Of a stretch of 14,956 nt of DNA, positions 1 to 5,921 are shown in pieces. The DNA lies in NCBI GenBank assembly GCA_040398845.1, contig JBBATH010000027.1, positions 1 through 14,956 of the forward strand. The letters run 5' to 3'. The notes under the pieces are model-generated. The model searched no databases and had not been told where the DNA came from. It saw only the letters and a program-made list of their open reading frames with translations. Numbering within the stretch: the first letter of the stretch is position 1; every line of letters starts with the position of its first letter. The position numbers were made by a program, and so were the translations under genes. This DNA is from WLND01 sp040398845. GTDB taxonomy: Bacteria; Actinomycetota; Actinomycetes; S36-B12.

Positions 1-598
1 AAGTCCGTTAGAACGAAGCGATTACTGACCTATGAACTGTCGAACTCGGGTATCCGCCGTGTGCGCTGGGACGACTCCGTGGACGCCTGCTCGCCTGCTC
101 GCAGACAGGTGCGCTCAGTGCCCTCCGTCGACGAAGTTCAGCCTGCGCAGCGAACCCGGTTCGCAAGTCAACTGCAATGAACTGACCAGCAGGCACGAAG
201 GCCACCACTCAAAGAGGCGAACCGAGTCGCCAAGAGCAGGCTGCCTGCTCGTCTACCAGTGGCAACGAGGCGTGCATCGCCGACGAGCGCACTCCTCAGC
301 ACGCTGAAGTTCGTGGGGCTGCCCAACGTTCAGTCGTCAACGTCTTCTCCTTCAGTCCATTCGCCTATCGCGTTCAGGGGTCTACTGAGCCGACGGGTGC
401 GCTTTGCCCGCATCGCCGACCGAGTGGACGAGGTGCGCAAGAGTCGACCGTCTACTCGTCTACGAGGTGCGCCTGTCGGCGTCGTTCGCACGCGAAGCAC
501 CCTGAGCCGGCGAAGGTGACCAGTCGTGAACCGGTTAGTTAGCAGCACGAAGGGCGAGCAATCCATGGGGCGCATTCGGTCCGCTGAAGGGCGCATCG
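1..598. other. gene-free block A
   Basis: No reading frame here resembles a protein I can recognise; the open frames overlap on both strands, as expected from high GC. The block contains the repeat copy at 127-275 and many short recurring words (GCTCAG, GTCTAC, GTGCGC). The same words recur in the gene-free stretches at 3442-3950 and 6805-7492. It may hold a structured RNA, a decayed gene or recombination sites; nothing decides between these. Confidence 0.5.
127..275. repeat. diverged dispersed repeat, copy A
   Basis: This segment aligns end to end with 7068-7221, with roughly three quarters of bases identical by eye. Two small hairpins are kept in both copies: here 216-231 (GGCGA/TCGCC, 6-nt loop) and 235-249 (AGCAGG/CCTGCT, 3-nt loop). 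Read on the + strand, both copies give the peptide words RTESPRAGC and LLVY, and the two indels near the 3' end are multiples of three. Coding or RNA function is unresolved. Confidence 0.7.
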
Positions 599-630
599 TT
601 GACCCCAGACAGGGCGAACTTCTGGGTCAA
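599..630. promoter_or_regulatory. inverted repeat upstream of the DUF4177/DUF732 pair
   Basis: TTGACCC(C)AG and CTGGGTCAA form a 9-bp stem with one bulged C and a 13-nt loop, about 57 nt before the first start codon of the pair. There is no T-run on either side, so an operator or leader hairpin is more likely than a terminator. This is inference from symmetry only. Confidence 0.35.
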
Positions 631-686
631 GACACGACCCCCCGTTCCGAGTACCCTCACGATGACATCAGCAAATGGGGGGAATT

Positions 687-859
687 ATGGTCAACCACCA
701 ATACGTCGTCGTAAAAATGCCGTTCGCGCAAGGTGTCGAAAGGATACCTGGACAGAGCGCATCAACTCCGTCGCGAGCCAAGGATGGCGACTCGTCACGA
801 TCACGCCAAGGATGGACAACAGCGGCTCCACCTTCGCGACCTTTGAGCGGGATGTCTGA
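687..859 (+). pseudogene. DUF4177-like small protein, frameshifted
   Basis: The start ATG at 687 sits 3 nt after a GGGGGGA Shine-Dalgarno-like run and gives MVNHQYVVVKMPFAQG. The protein then continues one frame back as WTERINSVASQGWRLVTI and ends in FERDV before TGA at 857-859. Joined, this is about 57 aa with the DUF4177 pattern: an N-terminal beta strand (YVVVK), a helix, the GWRLV strand and a final basic strand. The change of frame lies near 738-743 (GTCGAAAGGAT); one extra A would repair it. The stop is one base before the next gene's ATG at 861, so the two genes were probably translationally coupled. Function of DUF4177 proteins is not established. The break may be real decay or a sequencing error. 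Confidence 0.6.
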
Positions 860-860
860 G

Positions 861-1313
861 ATGTCCAATCAGCAGCCCCCCATCGAAAGGTCATGGGACG
901 CCCCGACGCAACAGCCGAATCAGCAGGCGGCGTGGCAGCCATCGGGTTGGATCAAGTGGGTGGCCGTCGGACTTTGCGTATTCCTTGTTGTGTCTTTGGG
1001 CGTCGGACTGCTTCTACCTAAATCGAGTGTATCCAAAGTGACTCCCAGCCCGGCGACCCAAGGTGACTCGTCACTGAGCGTCACGGAGAACGACTTTGTC
1101 CGGGTCCTCGGCGCGAACCCGAAAGGCTACTCGCAGGAACAGGCGATTACTGAGGGTCGGCAGGTGTGCGACATTCTCGCTGGTGGCGGAGTCGGCACCG
1201 GCGTCGTCGTGCGACTCCAGGGACTGGGCATGTCGACTGATGATGCTGTTCGGGTTGTCTTTGCGGCAACGATGGCGTTCTGCCCGGAGTACACGCTGGA
1301 CGCACAGCGCTGA
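861..1313 (+). CDS. DUF732-domain single-pass membrane protein
   Basis: This is a protein of 150 aa. Residues 1-29 are a Gln/Pro-rich cytoplasmic tail, about 30-52 are one hydrophobic transmembrane helix (WVAVGLCVFLVVSLGVGLLL), and 53-75 are a Ser/Thr/Pro linker. Residues about 77-145 match DUF732: a helical domain with EGRQVCDIL (Cys103) and a closing AFCPEY (Cys141), the usual disulfide pair in this actinobacterial exported-domain family. I chose ATG 861 because it follows the upstream stop (857-859) by one base; ATG 852 is in frame and equally possible. The topology puts the DUF732 domain outside the membrane. The family role is unknown; members are common in mycobacteria and relatives as secreted or anchored small domains. 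Confidence 0.78.
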   Translation: MSNQQPPIERSWDAPTQQPNQQAAWQPSGWIKWVAVGLCVFLVVSLGVGLLLPKSSVSKVTPSPATQGDSSLSVTENDFVRVLGANPKGYSQEQAITEGRQVCDILAGGGVGTGVVVRLQGLGMSTDDAVRVVFAATMAFCPEYTLDAQR

Positions 1314-1723
1314 CGATGCGTGGGGCGGTCAGGACTCGTGGCATTGATGCGTGGGTTGTGCCGCCCAACTCCATTGCCTGTAGCCAAGCGGTCACGAGCG
1401 CTACCCCAGGCCGGTAATAACGTGATGTTGACACAACCGCCGGCTCGCTGCGTGGGGTAATCGCCATTGCGCTGCCGGCGCTGAAACTGCTCGTGGATCG
1501 CGATGGCGCTGCGAATGTTCTCGCATCATTGCGAACTGCGACTGCCCGCCAGGAGCGGAAATGGGCGCTGAAACCTGAAGCGTGCTCGCTTGTCGTCATA
1601 CAGGTCGAAACGGCATAGTGTCCCTCAGAGGAAGACGGCTCCCTTCGTTTACGGACGGAAGAGCACGTCCGTTGCGCCGAAGTCTCCCCTGCCCTTACCC
1701 TCTTTTCCAAGGGGGTAACAGGG
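1314..1723. other. intergenic stretch, no supported gene
   Basis: A reading frame is open from 1421 to the TAG at 1616-1618 (+), but it has no ATG and no Shine-Dalgarno, and its translation is not recognised. It may be a gene relic. GATGCGTGGG occurs twice near the left edge (about 1315 and 1346). The right end carries the palindrome at 1651-1672 and the AAGGGGG Shine-Dalgarno-like run of the zinc-ribbon gene at 1709-1715. Confidence 0.4.
1651..1672. promoter_or_regulatory. perfect inverted repeat upstream of the zinc-ribbon gene
   Basis: ACGGACG and CGTCCGT form a perfect 7-bp stem around an 8-nt spacer, ending 51 nt before the ATG at 1724. This is a plausible operator for the zinc-ribbon gene; no factor can be named. 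Confidence 0.35.
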
Positions 1724-2128
1724 ATGGGCTTCACATCTGACCGACCACCGATCCGAGTCACCCATCCGCACCTAGTCGACCAGACCGAAGGTGACCTCAC
1801 AAACGTCACGGCCGGTTCGGAGAGAAAGTTCACTTGGCACTGCGACCTCGAGCATGAATAGGTTGCGCAAGTCAATAGTCGATGCCGTGGGTCGGGCTGT
1901 CCCGTCTGCGGGAACAAGGTCATCGTCGTTGGCTTCAACGACCTTTCCACCACCCATCCCGATATTGCCGTCGAGTGCCTCGATGACCCCAGCACCCTGA
2001 CAGCAGGAAGTGATCGCAAGGTTCGCTGGCGCTGTCGGGAGGGGCACGAATGGGATGCACCTACTTACAGCCGCGCCCAGCAAGGGACGGGGTGCCCATA
2101 CTGCTCGGGGCGGCTTCCCATCGTCGGC
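1724..2128 (+). pseudogene. 5' part of the zinc-ribbon repeat gene, cut by an amber codon
   Basis: ATG 1724 follows AAGGGGG with an 8-nt gap and opens MGFTSDRPPIRVTHPHLVD, the start of repeat 1. The frame is the same as the downstream CDS. At 1859-1861 a TAG stands in the motif C..EHE-stop, where five of the other six repeats read HEW and one HEY. After it the frame stays open with VAQVNSRCRGSGCPVC and the whole of repeat 2, straight into the next feature. A single G-to-A change (TGG to TAG) explains the stop. The original protein was therefore about 565 aa. Either the gene is silenced or shortened, the stop is read through, or the base is an error. Confidence 0.7.
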
Positions 2129-3421
2129 GTGAACGACCTGGCACGTTCACATCCGCACCTCGTGTCGGAGGCGCTGTTCGACGTGACGACCGTCAAAGTA
2201 GGCTCGGGCAAGCGTGTCCGTTGGCGTTGCCCAAAGGAGCACGAGTGGGAAACTTCGGTGGCCGGACGTGCCCTATCCGGCGCAGGTTGCCCGCACTGCG
2301 CTGGGCAGCGGGTCATCACGGGCGTTAACGACTTGGCGACTCTGTATCCCGGTGTGGCCGCAGAGGCCCAGGTCGACGCTTCGAAGGTGATGGCCGGGTC
2401 CAGTCAACGACTCCCGTGGAAGTGCTCGCAGGGCCACGAGTGGAAAGCATCTCCGTACAGCCGAACAGGAAATGGTCGCGGCTGCCCGATGTGCGCGGGA
2501 CAGAGAGTCATAACGGGGGTGAACGATTTACAAACCCGATACCCCGACGTTGCAAGAGAGGCGCTGTTCGACCCGACGCAGGTTATGTGGGGAAGCAACC
2601 AGAAGATGGACTGGAGATGCCCGCGCAGCCATGAGTATTCGATGCGGGTCGCGGACCGCACGGGCGACGGGGCCCTGTGTCCATACTGCCAAGGGAAGAA
2701 GGTTCTCGTTGGCTTCAACGACCTCGCCACGACCCATCCGCACATAGCCGCACAATGCCTCGATGACCCCACGTCCTTCATCGCTGGCAGTGGAAAGAAG
2801 GCTAGGTGGCGTTGCGAGGAGCGGCACGAGTGGCGCTCCGTTGTTGCCAGTCGCACCTCTCAGTCACTCGGCTGCCCGATCTGCTCAGGCCAGCAGGTAC
2901 TGGCAGGCTTTAACGACCTGGCAACGGTGAACCCAGCGTTGGCCCGTCAGGCGGTGGACTTCGATTGCACGACCGTCACCTTCGGCAGCCACAAGAAGGT
3001 GCGATGGCGTTGCGAGGAGGGGCACGAGTGGGCTGCGGCCGTTTCAAGCCGCACGAAAGGCATCGGCTGCCCTTCCTGTGCGGTCACGGGCTATGACCCG
3101 AACAAGAAGGGTTACTTGTACCTGCTCGTCCATCCCGCTTGGGGGATGACGCAGGTTGGCATCACCAACCGCGCCCGACAGAGGGTCCGGGAGCATGAAC
3201 TACGCGGCTGGGTTGCGACGGATGTTCGAGGGCCGATGGACGGTTGGGCGGCGAAGGAGTGGGAGGCGAGCATCCTCGCTTTCCTGAAGACGCACGGTGT
3301 GGAATTGGGTCCGCTGGCTGAGGGACGATTCTCGGGGCGTACAGAGTCGTGGTGGACCGCGCAGTTTCCAGTGGAGTCACTGCGGACTTTGATGAATGCC
3401 GTGGACAACGCAGACGGCTGA
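2129..3421 (+). CDS. tandem zinc-ribbon (DUF4379-type) protein with GIY-YIG-like C-terminus
   Basis: GTG 2129 is the first start codon after the amber and has no good Shine-Dalgarno; the coding frame continues unbroken upstream to the amber. From here there are five repeats of about 66 aa (seven in the full gene). Each begins NDLA..P, reaches GS..K.RWRC..GHEW and ends R...G.GCP.C, then G.ND. The four zinc ligands per repeat are C, H and CxxC. This is the DUF4379 'probable zinc-ribbon' pattern, known in bacteria and often fused to nuclease domains. The last 105 or so residues begin GYLYLLVHP, then TQVGIT, a helix with RQRVREHE, and KEWEASIL. That order fits a divergent GIY-YIG nuclease fold, although the Tyr of YIG is not obvious. 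DNA or RNA binding is likely; a defence or mobile-element nuclease role is inference. Confidence 0.78.
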   Translation: MNDLARSHPHLVSEALFDVTTVKVGSGKRVRWRCPKEHEWETSVAGRALSGAGCPHCAGQRVITGVNDLATLYPGVAAEAQVDASKVMAGSSQRLPWKCSQGHEWKASPYSRTGNGRGCPMCAGQRVITGVNDLQTRYPDVAREALFDPTQVMWGSNQKMDWRCPRSHEYSMRVADRTGDGALCPYCQGKKVLVGFNDLATTHPHIAAQCLDDPTSFIAGSGKKARWRCEERHEWRSVVASRTSQSLGCPICSGQQVLAGFNDLATVNPALARQAVDFDCTTVTFGSHKKVRWRCEEGHEWAAAVSSRTKGIGCPSCAVTGYDPNKKGYLYLLVHPAWGMTQVGITNRARQRVREHELRGWVATDVRGPMDGWAAKEWEASILAFLKTHGVELGPLAEGRFSGRTESWWTAQFPVESLRTLMNAVDNADG

Positions 3422-3441
3422 GGAAGCCCCTCATGGCTTCC
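3422..3441 (+). terminator. hairpin directly after the zinc-ribbon gene
   Basis: GGAAGCC, a 6-nt loop and GGCTTCC form a perfect 7-bp stem that begins at the base after the TGA (3419-3421). Only a weak T stretch follows, so termination is likely but not certain. Confidence 0.5.
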
Positions 3442-3950
3442 CCTTGGGTTACGGGGGAACGGGCGCACTGGGAGCCTCGACTTCGTCTCGGGGTCGGCCT
3501 TGTTCCGCGTTGTCGCCGTCCGCTCTATCAAGGCTGGGGTTGGCTCAGGCTGACCGGGCTTGCCGAGCACGCCTGCTTCTCGGCGACTGGCATGCCTTGC
3601 CTACTCGTTCACGAGCATGCTCAGTGCGCCGGAGACGGCTTCGTGGACAGGTCGGCTGAGTGCGCACGACGACTCAGAGACGTCTGCTCATGCCGACGAC
3701 GGAACGGAGTCGTTTTCCCGACTCGACACAGGTCTACTCATGCCGACCCTGGTGCGCTCAGCCGACCCCAGAAGGTCCGAGCAGCAAGCACGATTGTGGG
3801 CATCAAACGAGCATGCCCATCGCCCGTCGCATGCTCAGTCGGCCCTTGGGGCGTCACCTCTTCATAGGTTTTGGATAGGTTCGGTGATGAGGTGACCGTC
3901 TACTCCGCGAACATGTTCGCCGGAGCAACTTGCAGCGGGGGTCATGCCTT
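3442..3950. other. gene-free block C with hairpins
   Basis: No credible gene was found. The block is rich in short inverted repeats. One pairs GAGTCG with CGACTC near 3708-3725; another pairs TGGGCAT with ATGCCCA at 3797-3819. The phrase GCTCAGTCGGCCCTTGGG (3833-3850) recurs as GCTCAGCCAGCCCTTGGG at 7418-7435, linking this block to the gene-free stretch beside the recombinase. CTCATGCCGAC occurs twice, near 3688 and 3736. Confidence 0.5.
3853..3896. promoter_or_regulatory. bulged inverted repeat enclosing two ATAGGTT copies
   Basis: GTCACCTC(TT)CAT pairs with ATGAGGTGAC (10 bp with a 2-nt bulge). The loop contains ATAGGTT at 3864-3870 and again at 3875-3881, an 11-bp period close to one helical turn. 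The arrangement looks like a protein-binding site or a structured RNA element; no function is assigned. Confidence 0.35.
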
Positions 3951-4346
3951 TCAAAGGTCAGACGCCGGGTTGGAGCCAAGTCTCTTCACGCCCTTGGCGC
4001 CGGTTGCTGGCGGAAGGTAAGCACACAACGGCGCGACATACGAGATGACATAGTCGTAGTAGGCGTTGAACTCCTCGACCGTCGCACCCGGATACTCCAG
4101 TGCCTTCGCATCAACCTCCGCCGGTTCCGGCTTCACCGCCTGGCAATACCCGCCCGCGAGGTCCTCAACCGGCAGCGCCGCCGGATCAGCATCAACGACG
4201 GTCGCCCACTTCTCATCGGGCACACCGGTCGGCCTCGGCGGATTCCAGCCGGCGTCGGCGCTTGGACCGCTCGAGCACCCGGCGACCAGCAGTGCCCCGC
4301 ACACGGCCAGCGCACCTAGCGCTGCCCGAACACCTGAACTGTTCAC
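3951..4346 (-). CDS. small secreted lipoprotein, unknown function
   Basis: This is a 131-aa protein from GTG at 4346, preceded by a GAGGGAGAG Shine-Dalgarno at a good distance. Residues 1-23 are a lipoprotein signal peptide ending LLVAGC, a clear lipobox with Cys24 as the lipidated residue. A Ser/Gly/Pro segment follows, then a mature domain with GYCQAVKPEP, a Tyr-rich helix (FNAYYDYVISYV) and PLCAYLPP. The two mature cysteines could form a disulfide. The mature part has no family I recognise. It ends in TGA. Its start lies back to back with the small + ORF at 4428, so the roughly 80-bp gap between them may be a divergent promoter region. Confidence 0.75.
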   Translation of the reverse strand: MNSSGVRAALGALAVCGALLVAGCSSGPSADAGWNPPRPTGVPDEKWATVVDADPAALPVEDLAGGYCQAVKPEPAEVDAKALEYPGATVEEFNAYYDYVISYVAPLCAYLPPATGAKGVKRLGSNPASDL

Positions 4347-4427
4347 GTCTCTCCCTCGACCGATTGCTTGCGAGTCTTCAGCCCGCGTGCAAGGCGCACT
4401 CGCGCTGGACTTCGTCGAGAAAGCGTA

Positions 4428-4565
4428 GTGGACGCGGTCACACTCCTGATGACGGTTGATGGGCCCGTTCGCGTCCCGATGGATTCGGCGGAGAAGGCGA
4501 AGGTCGATTCGTTGCTTGCGGGTTGCCCAGCCGACTTAGTGCCGCTTCCGGAGAAGGCTCCGTAA
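4428..4565 (+). CDS. possible small protein, 45 aa
   Basis: GTG 4428 follows GAGAAAGC and gives VDAVTLLMTVDGPVRVPMDS, ending LVPLPEKAP before TAA. An in-frame ATG lies seven codons in. The only strong support is the 13-bp terminator hairpin 21 nt after the stop. It is not recognised, it is acidic to neutral with a single Cys, and it shows no membrane segment. It could instead be the tail of a gene lost upstream. Confidence 0.35.
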   Translation: MDAVTLLMTVDGPVRVPMDSAEKAKVDSLLAGCPADLVPLPEKAP

Positions 4566-4586
4566 CCAGTTTTGACTCGGACGTCG

Positions 4587-4622
4587 GAAGAGCCCCGCAC
4601 CGATTCCTATGCGGGGCTCTTC
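4587..4622. terminator. strong hairpin terminator
   Basis: GAAGAGCCCCGCA and TGCGGGGCTCTTC form a perfect 13-bp stem with a 10-nt loop. It follows the + ORF ending at 4565 and also lies 3' of the - gene ending at 4673. It may therefore serve both converging transcripts. The T-run is short on both strands. Confidence 0.8.
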
Positions 4623-4672
4623 TATGCCTTGCGCCTGATTGTGCGCAAGGCGTGGAGTTTGTCTACTGCCGG

Positions 4673-4975
4673 TTACAGTTCGGTTTCAACGCTGGGGTCG
4701 AGCCAGCCCATCCGCGTGATGGAATCCCAGATGTCTTCGGCGGTCGGCTTCTGACGCGCTCCGACGGTGCCGAGCGATGAGATGCGGTCCGCTTGGACGT
4801 CCATGCCGATACGAGCCTCGTCCTCGTGGGCGACGACGGCGACCTTCCCTTTCGAGCCTCCGGTCAACAGGCGGATGATCTATCCGGCGTACAGGATCGC
4901 TTCGGTGGTCTTGCGGGTCACTGGCCCGGTGATGAGTATTGACCGGTCGAGGTTTGGCAGGTTGACGACGAGCAT
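4673..4975 (-). pseudogene. unknown protein of about 100 aa, split by an amber codon
   Basis: Read from ATG 4975 the frame gives MLVVNLPNLDRSILITGPV and reaches LYAG, then TAG at 4882-4880. It then continues without another stop as IIRLLTGGSKGKVAVVAHED to the end at 4673 (SVETEL). The hydrophobic and charged pattern is continuous across the stop, so I read it as one gene with a single nonsense change. A TTG at 4867 could start only the second part (64 aa). The family is not recognised. It lies downstream of the DUF3099 gene on the same strand, with a 64-nt gap, and may have shared its transcript. Confidence 0.5.
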
Positions 4976-5039
4976 GCCAGTCTTCTTGATTGCGGGTGCG
5001 GACGAAGGGTGGCCTTCGCCCGCCTACGAGCGAGTTCCC

Positions 5040-5444
5040 CTACTTGTGGCGGGGGTAGATGTGCGTGAACGCCGAGATTGCCTCGCGGACGAAGCCCGGA
5101 GCCGGAGCAGTGCTCGCTTCCAGCGCTACGCGCTCCAGCGGGACACCGTCAATGCCGAGGTCGCCGGGCTTCGCGCTTTCCCGTCCTGCGTTGGCGGCGA
5201 CAACTGAGAAGTACGGGAGAAAGACCGCAAGGGCGATGAAAATTGCCTTGGGCCAGCCGGGGACCACGATGGCTGCGATGACGCAGGCGGTGCGGATACC
5301 CATCGCGAACATGTAGCGAGTAATTTGCGTCCTCTGCTCCTGGCTGAGTCCGCGCCGAGCGTTCGTGATGGTGAACACGTCTTCGTGCCCCTCATGGTGA
5401 CTTTCAAGCGGGTGTGTGCTTCGCATTGCGTTGACATTCGTCAT
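5040..5444 (-). CDS. DUF3099-family membrane protein
   Basis: This is a 134-aa protein. After a His/Glu-rich start comes VFTITNARRGLSQEQRTQ, then ITRYMFAMGIRTACVIAAIV and PKAIFIALAVFLPYFSVVAA ending in NAGRE. This is the DUF3099 signature: a short 'ITNA' strand, an Arg-Tyr-Met-x-x-MGIR motif, two hydrophobic helices (about 47-61 and 65-85) and an LPY..VV.AN end. The family is actinobacterial, small and integral to the membrane, with unknown function. The tail after residue 90 (VPLERVALEASTAPAPGF) is likely cytoplasmic. The ATG at 5444 overlaps the TGA of the upstream ORF (5443-5441), which implies coupled translation. The stop is TAG. Confidence 0.8.
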   Translation of the reverse strand: MTNVNAMRSTHPLESHHEGHEDVFTITNARRGLSQEQRTQITRYMFAMGIRTACVIAAIVVPGWPKAIFIALAVFLPYFSVVAANAGRESAKPGDLGIDGVPLERVALEASTAPAPGFVREAISAFTHIYPRHK

Positions 5445-5677
5445 TCAGGATGTTCCTTCTTTGAGTCGTGTTGATGGCTTGGGTGAGACGGTAACACGCT
5501 TAAGTGGGCATAGCCGACGGTGATCGAATTGTAGTCCTTCAGGTGGAAGTCGGTGCTGACGATTTCGGCGCGGCTCTTGTCTTCAACCTGGTCGGCGAAG
5601 GGCAGCACGCTCAGCATGCCAAGCGTGCACGAGTCGACTTTTTGCGAACAGCGACAGTGATGGGCATGAGGGTGCAC
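5441..5677 (-). CDS. possible small protein upstream of and coupled to the DUF3099 gene
   Basis: The open frame of 78 aa starts MHPHAHHCRCSQKV. A more likely start is the internal ATG giving MLSVLPFADQVEDKSRAEIV (58 aa), after which the sequence looks like ordinary protein (STDFHLKDYNSITVGYAHLS). It ends SKKEHPE with TGA inside the next gene's ATG. The overlap and the better composition of the C-terminal part are the evidence; no Shine-Dalgarno stands out and no family is recognised. Confidence 0.42.
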   Translation of the reverse strand: MHPHAHHCRCSQKVDSCTLGMLSVLPFADQVEDKSRAEIVSTDFHLKDYNSITVGYAHLSVLPSHPSHQHDSKKEHPE

Positions 5678-5707
5678 TCAAAGGAAGCGACCTCGTTCGC
5701 CAACGTT

Positions 5708-5746
5708 CGCTCCCTTGGACCCCCCGGTGGCGCGTTTAAGGGAGCG
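5708..5746. promoter_or_regulatory. inverted repeat between divergent genes
   Basis: CGCTCCCTT and AAGGGAGCG are a perfect 9-bp pair, 21 nt apart. They lie in the gap between the - pair starting at or below 5677 and the + lipoprotein at 5922. This is a candidate operator or leader hairpin; the gap from 5678 to 5921 holds no gene I can support. Confidence 0.4.
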
Positions 5747-5921
5747 GACACTTCGAAGGTAGGGCAAGTCGACCGTTCATGCACCACATCCCCTAGAGGA
5801 ATCGGCTAACCAGGTCACAAATTGAAATTGTTCACCTTTCCGGGAACCTTGACGGGATATCGCTCTTCCAAGAGACATCGGGATGATTCGCATCCTCATC
5901 GTTACGGATCGGAGTACGTCT

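Noticed and set aside
32..307. 91-codon open frame through repeat copy A
   Set aside because: No Shine-Dalgarno, no recognised domain, overlapping open frames on both strands; kept only as a question under the repeat finding.
599..740. Programmed -1 frameshifting as the explanation for the DUF4177 break
   Set aside because: GTCGAAAGGAT is not a canonical slippery heptamer and no strong downstream structure was seen; a single-base deletion is simpler.
1421..1618. 66-codon open frame (+) before the zinc-ribbon gene
   Set aside because: No ATG, no Shine-Dalgarno and no recognisable translation; too weak to call.
1147..2019. 290-codon open frame on the - strand
   Set aside because: It runs antisense through the DUF732 gene and the start of the zinc-ribbon gene; its translation is low-complexity Arg/Ser/Thr, a shadow of GC-rich coding DNA.
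3590..3860. Possible tRNA cluster or CRISPR-like array in block C
   Set aside because: Hairpins and recurring words are present, but there is no GTTC-type T-arm with matching acceptor stem, and repeat spacing is irregular with no constant unit.
3349..3867. 172-codon open frame across the end of the zinc-ribbon gene and block C
   Set aside because: It starts inside a real gene in another frame, and the part beyond is Arg/Cys-rich without any family pattern.
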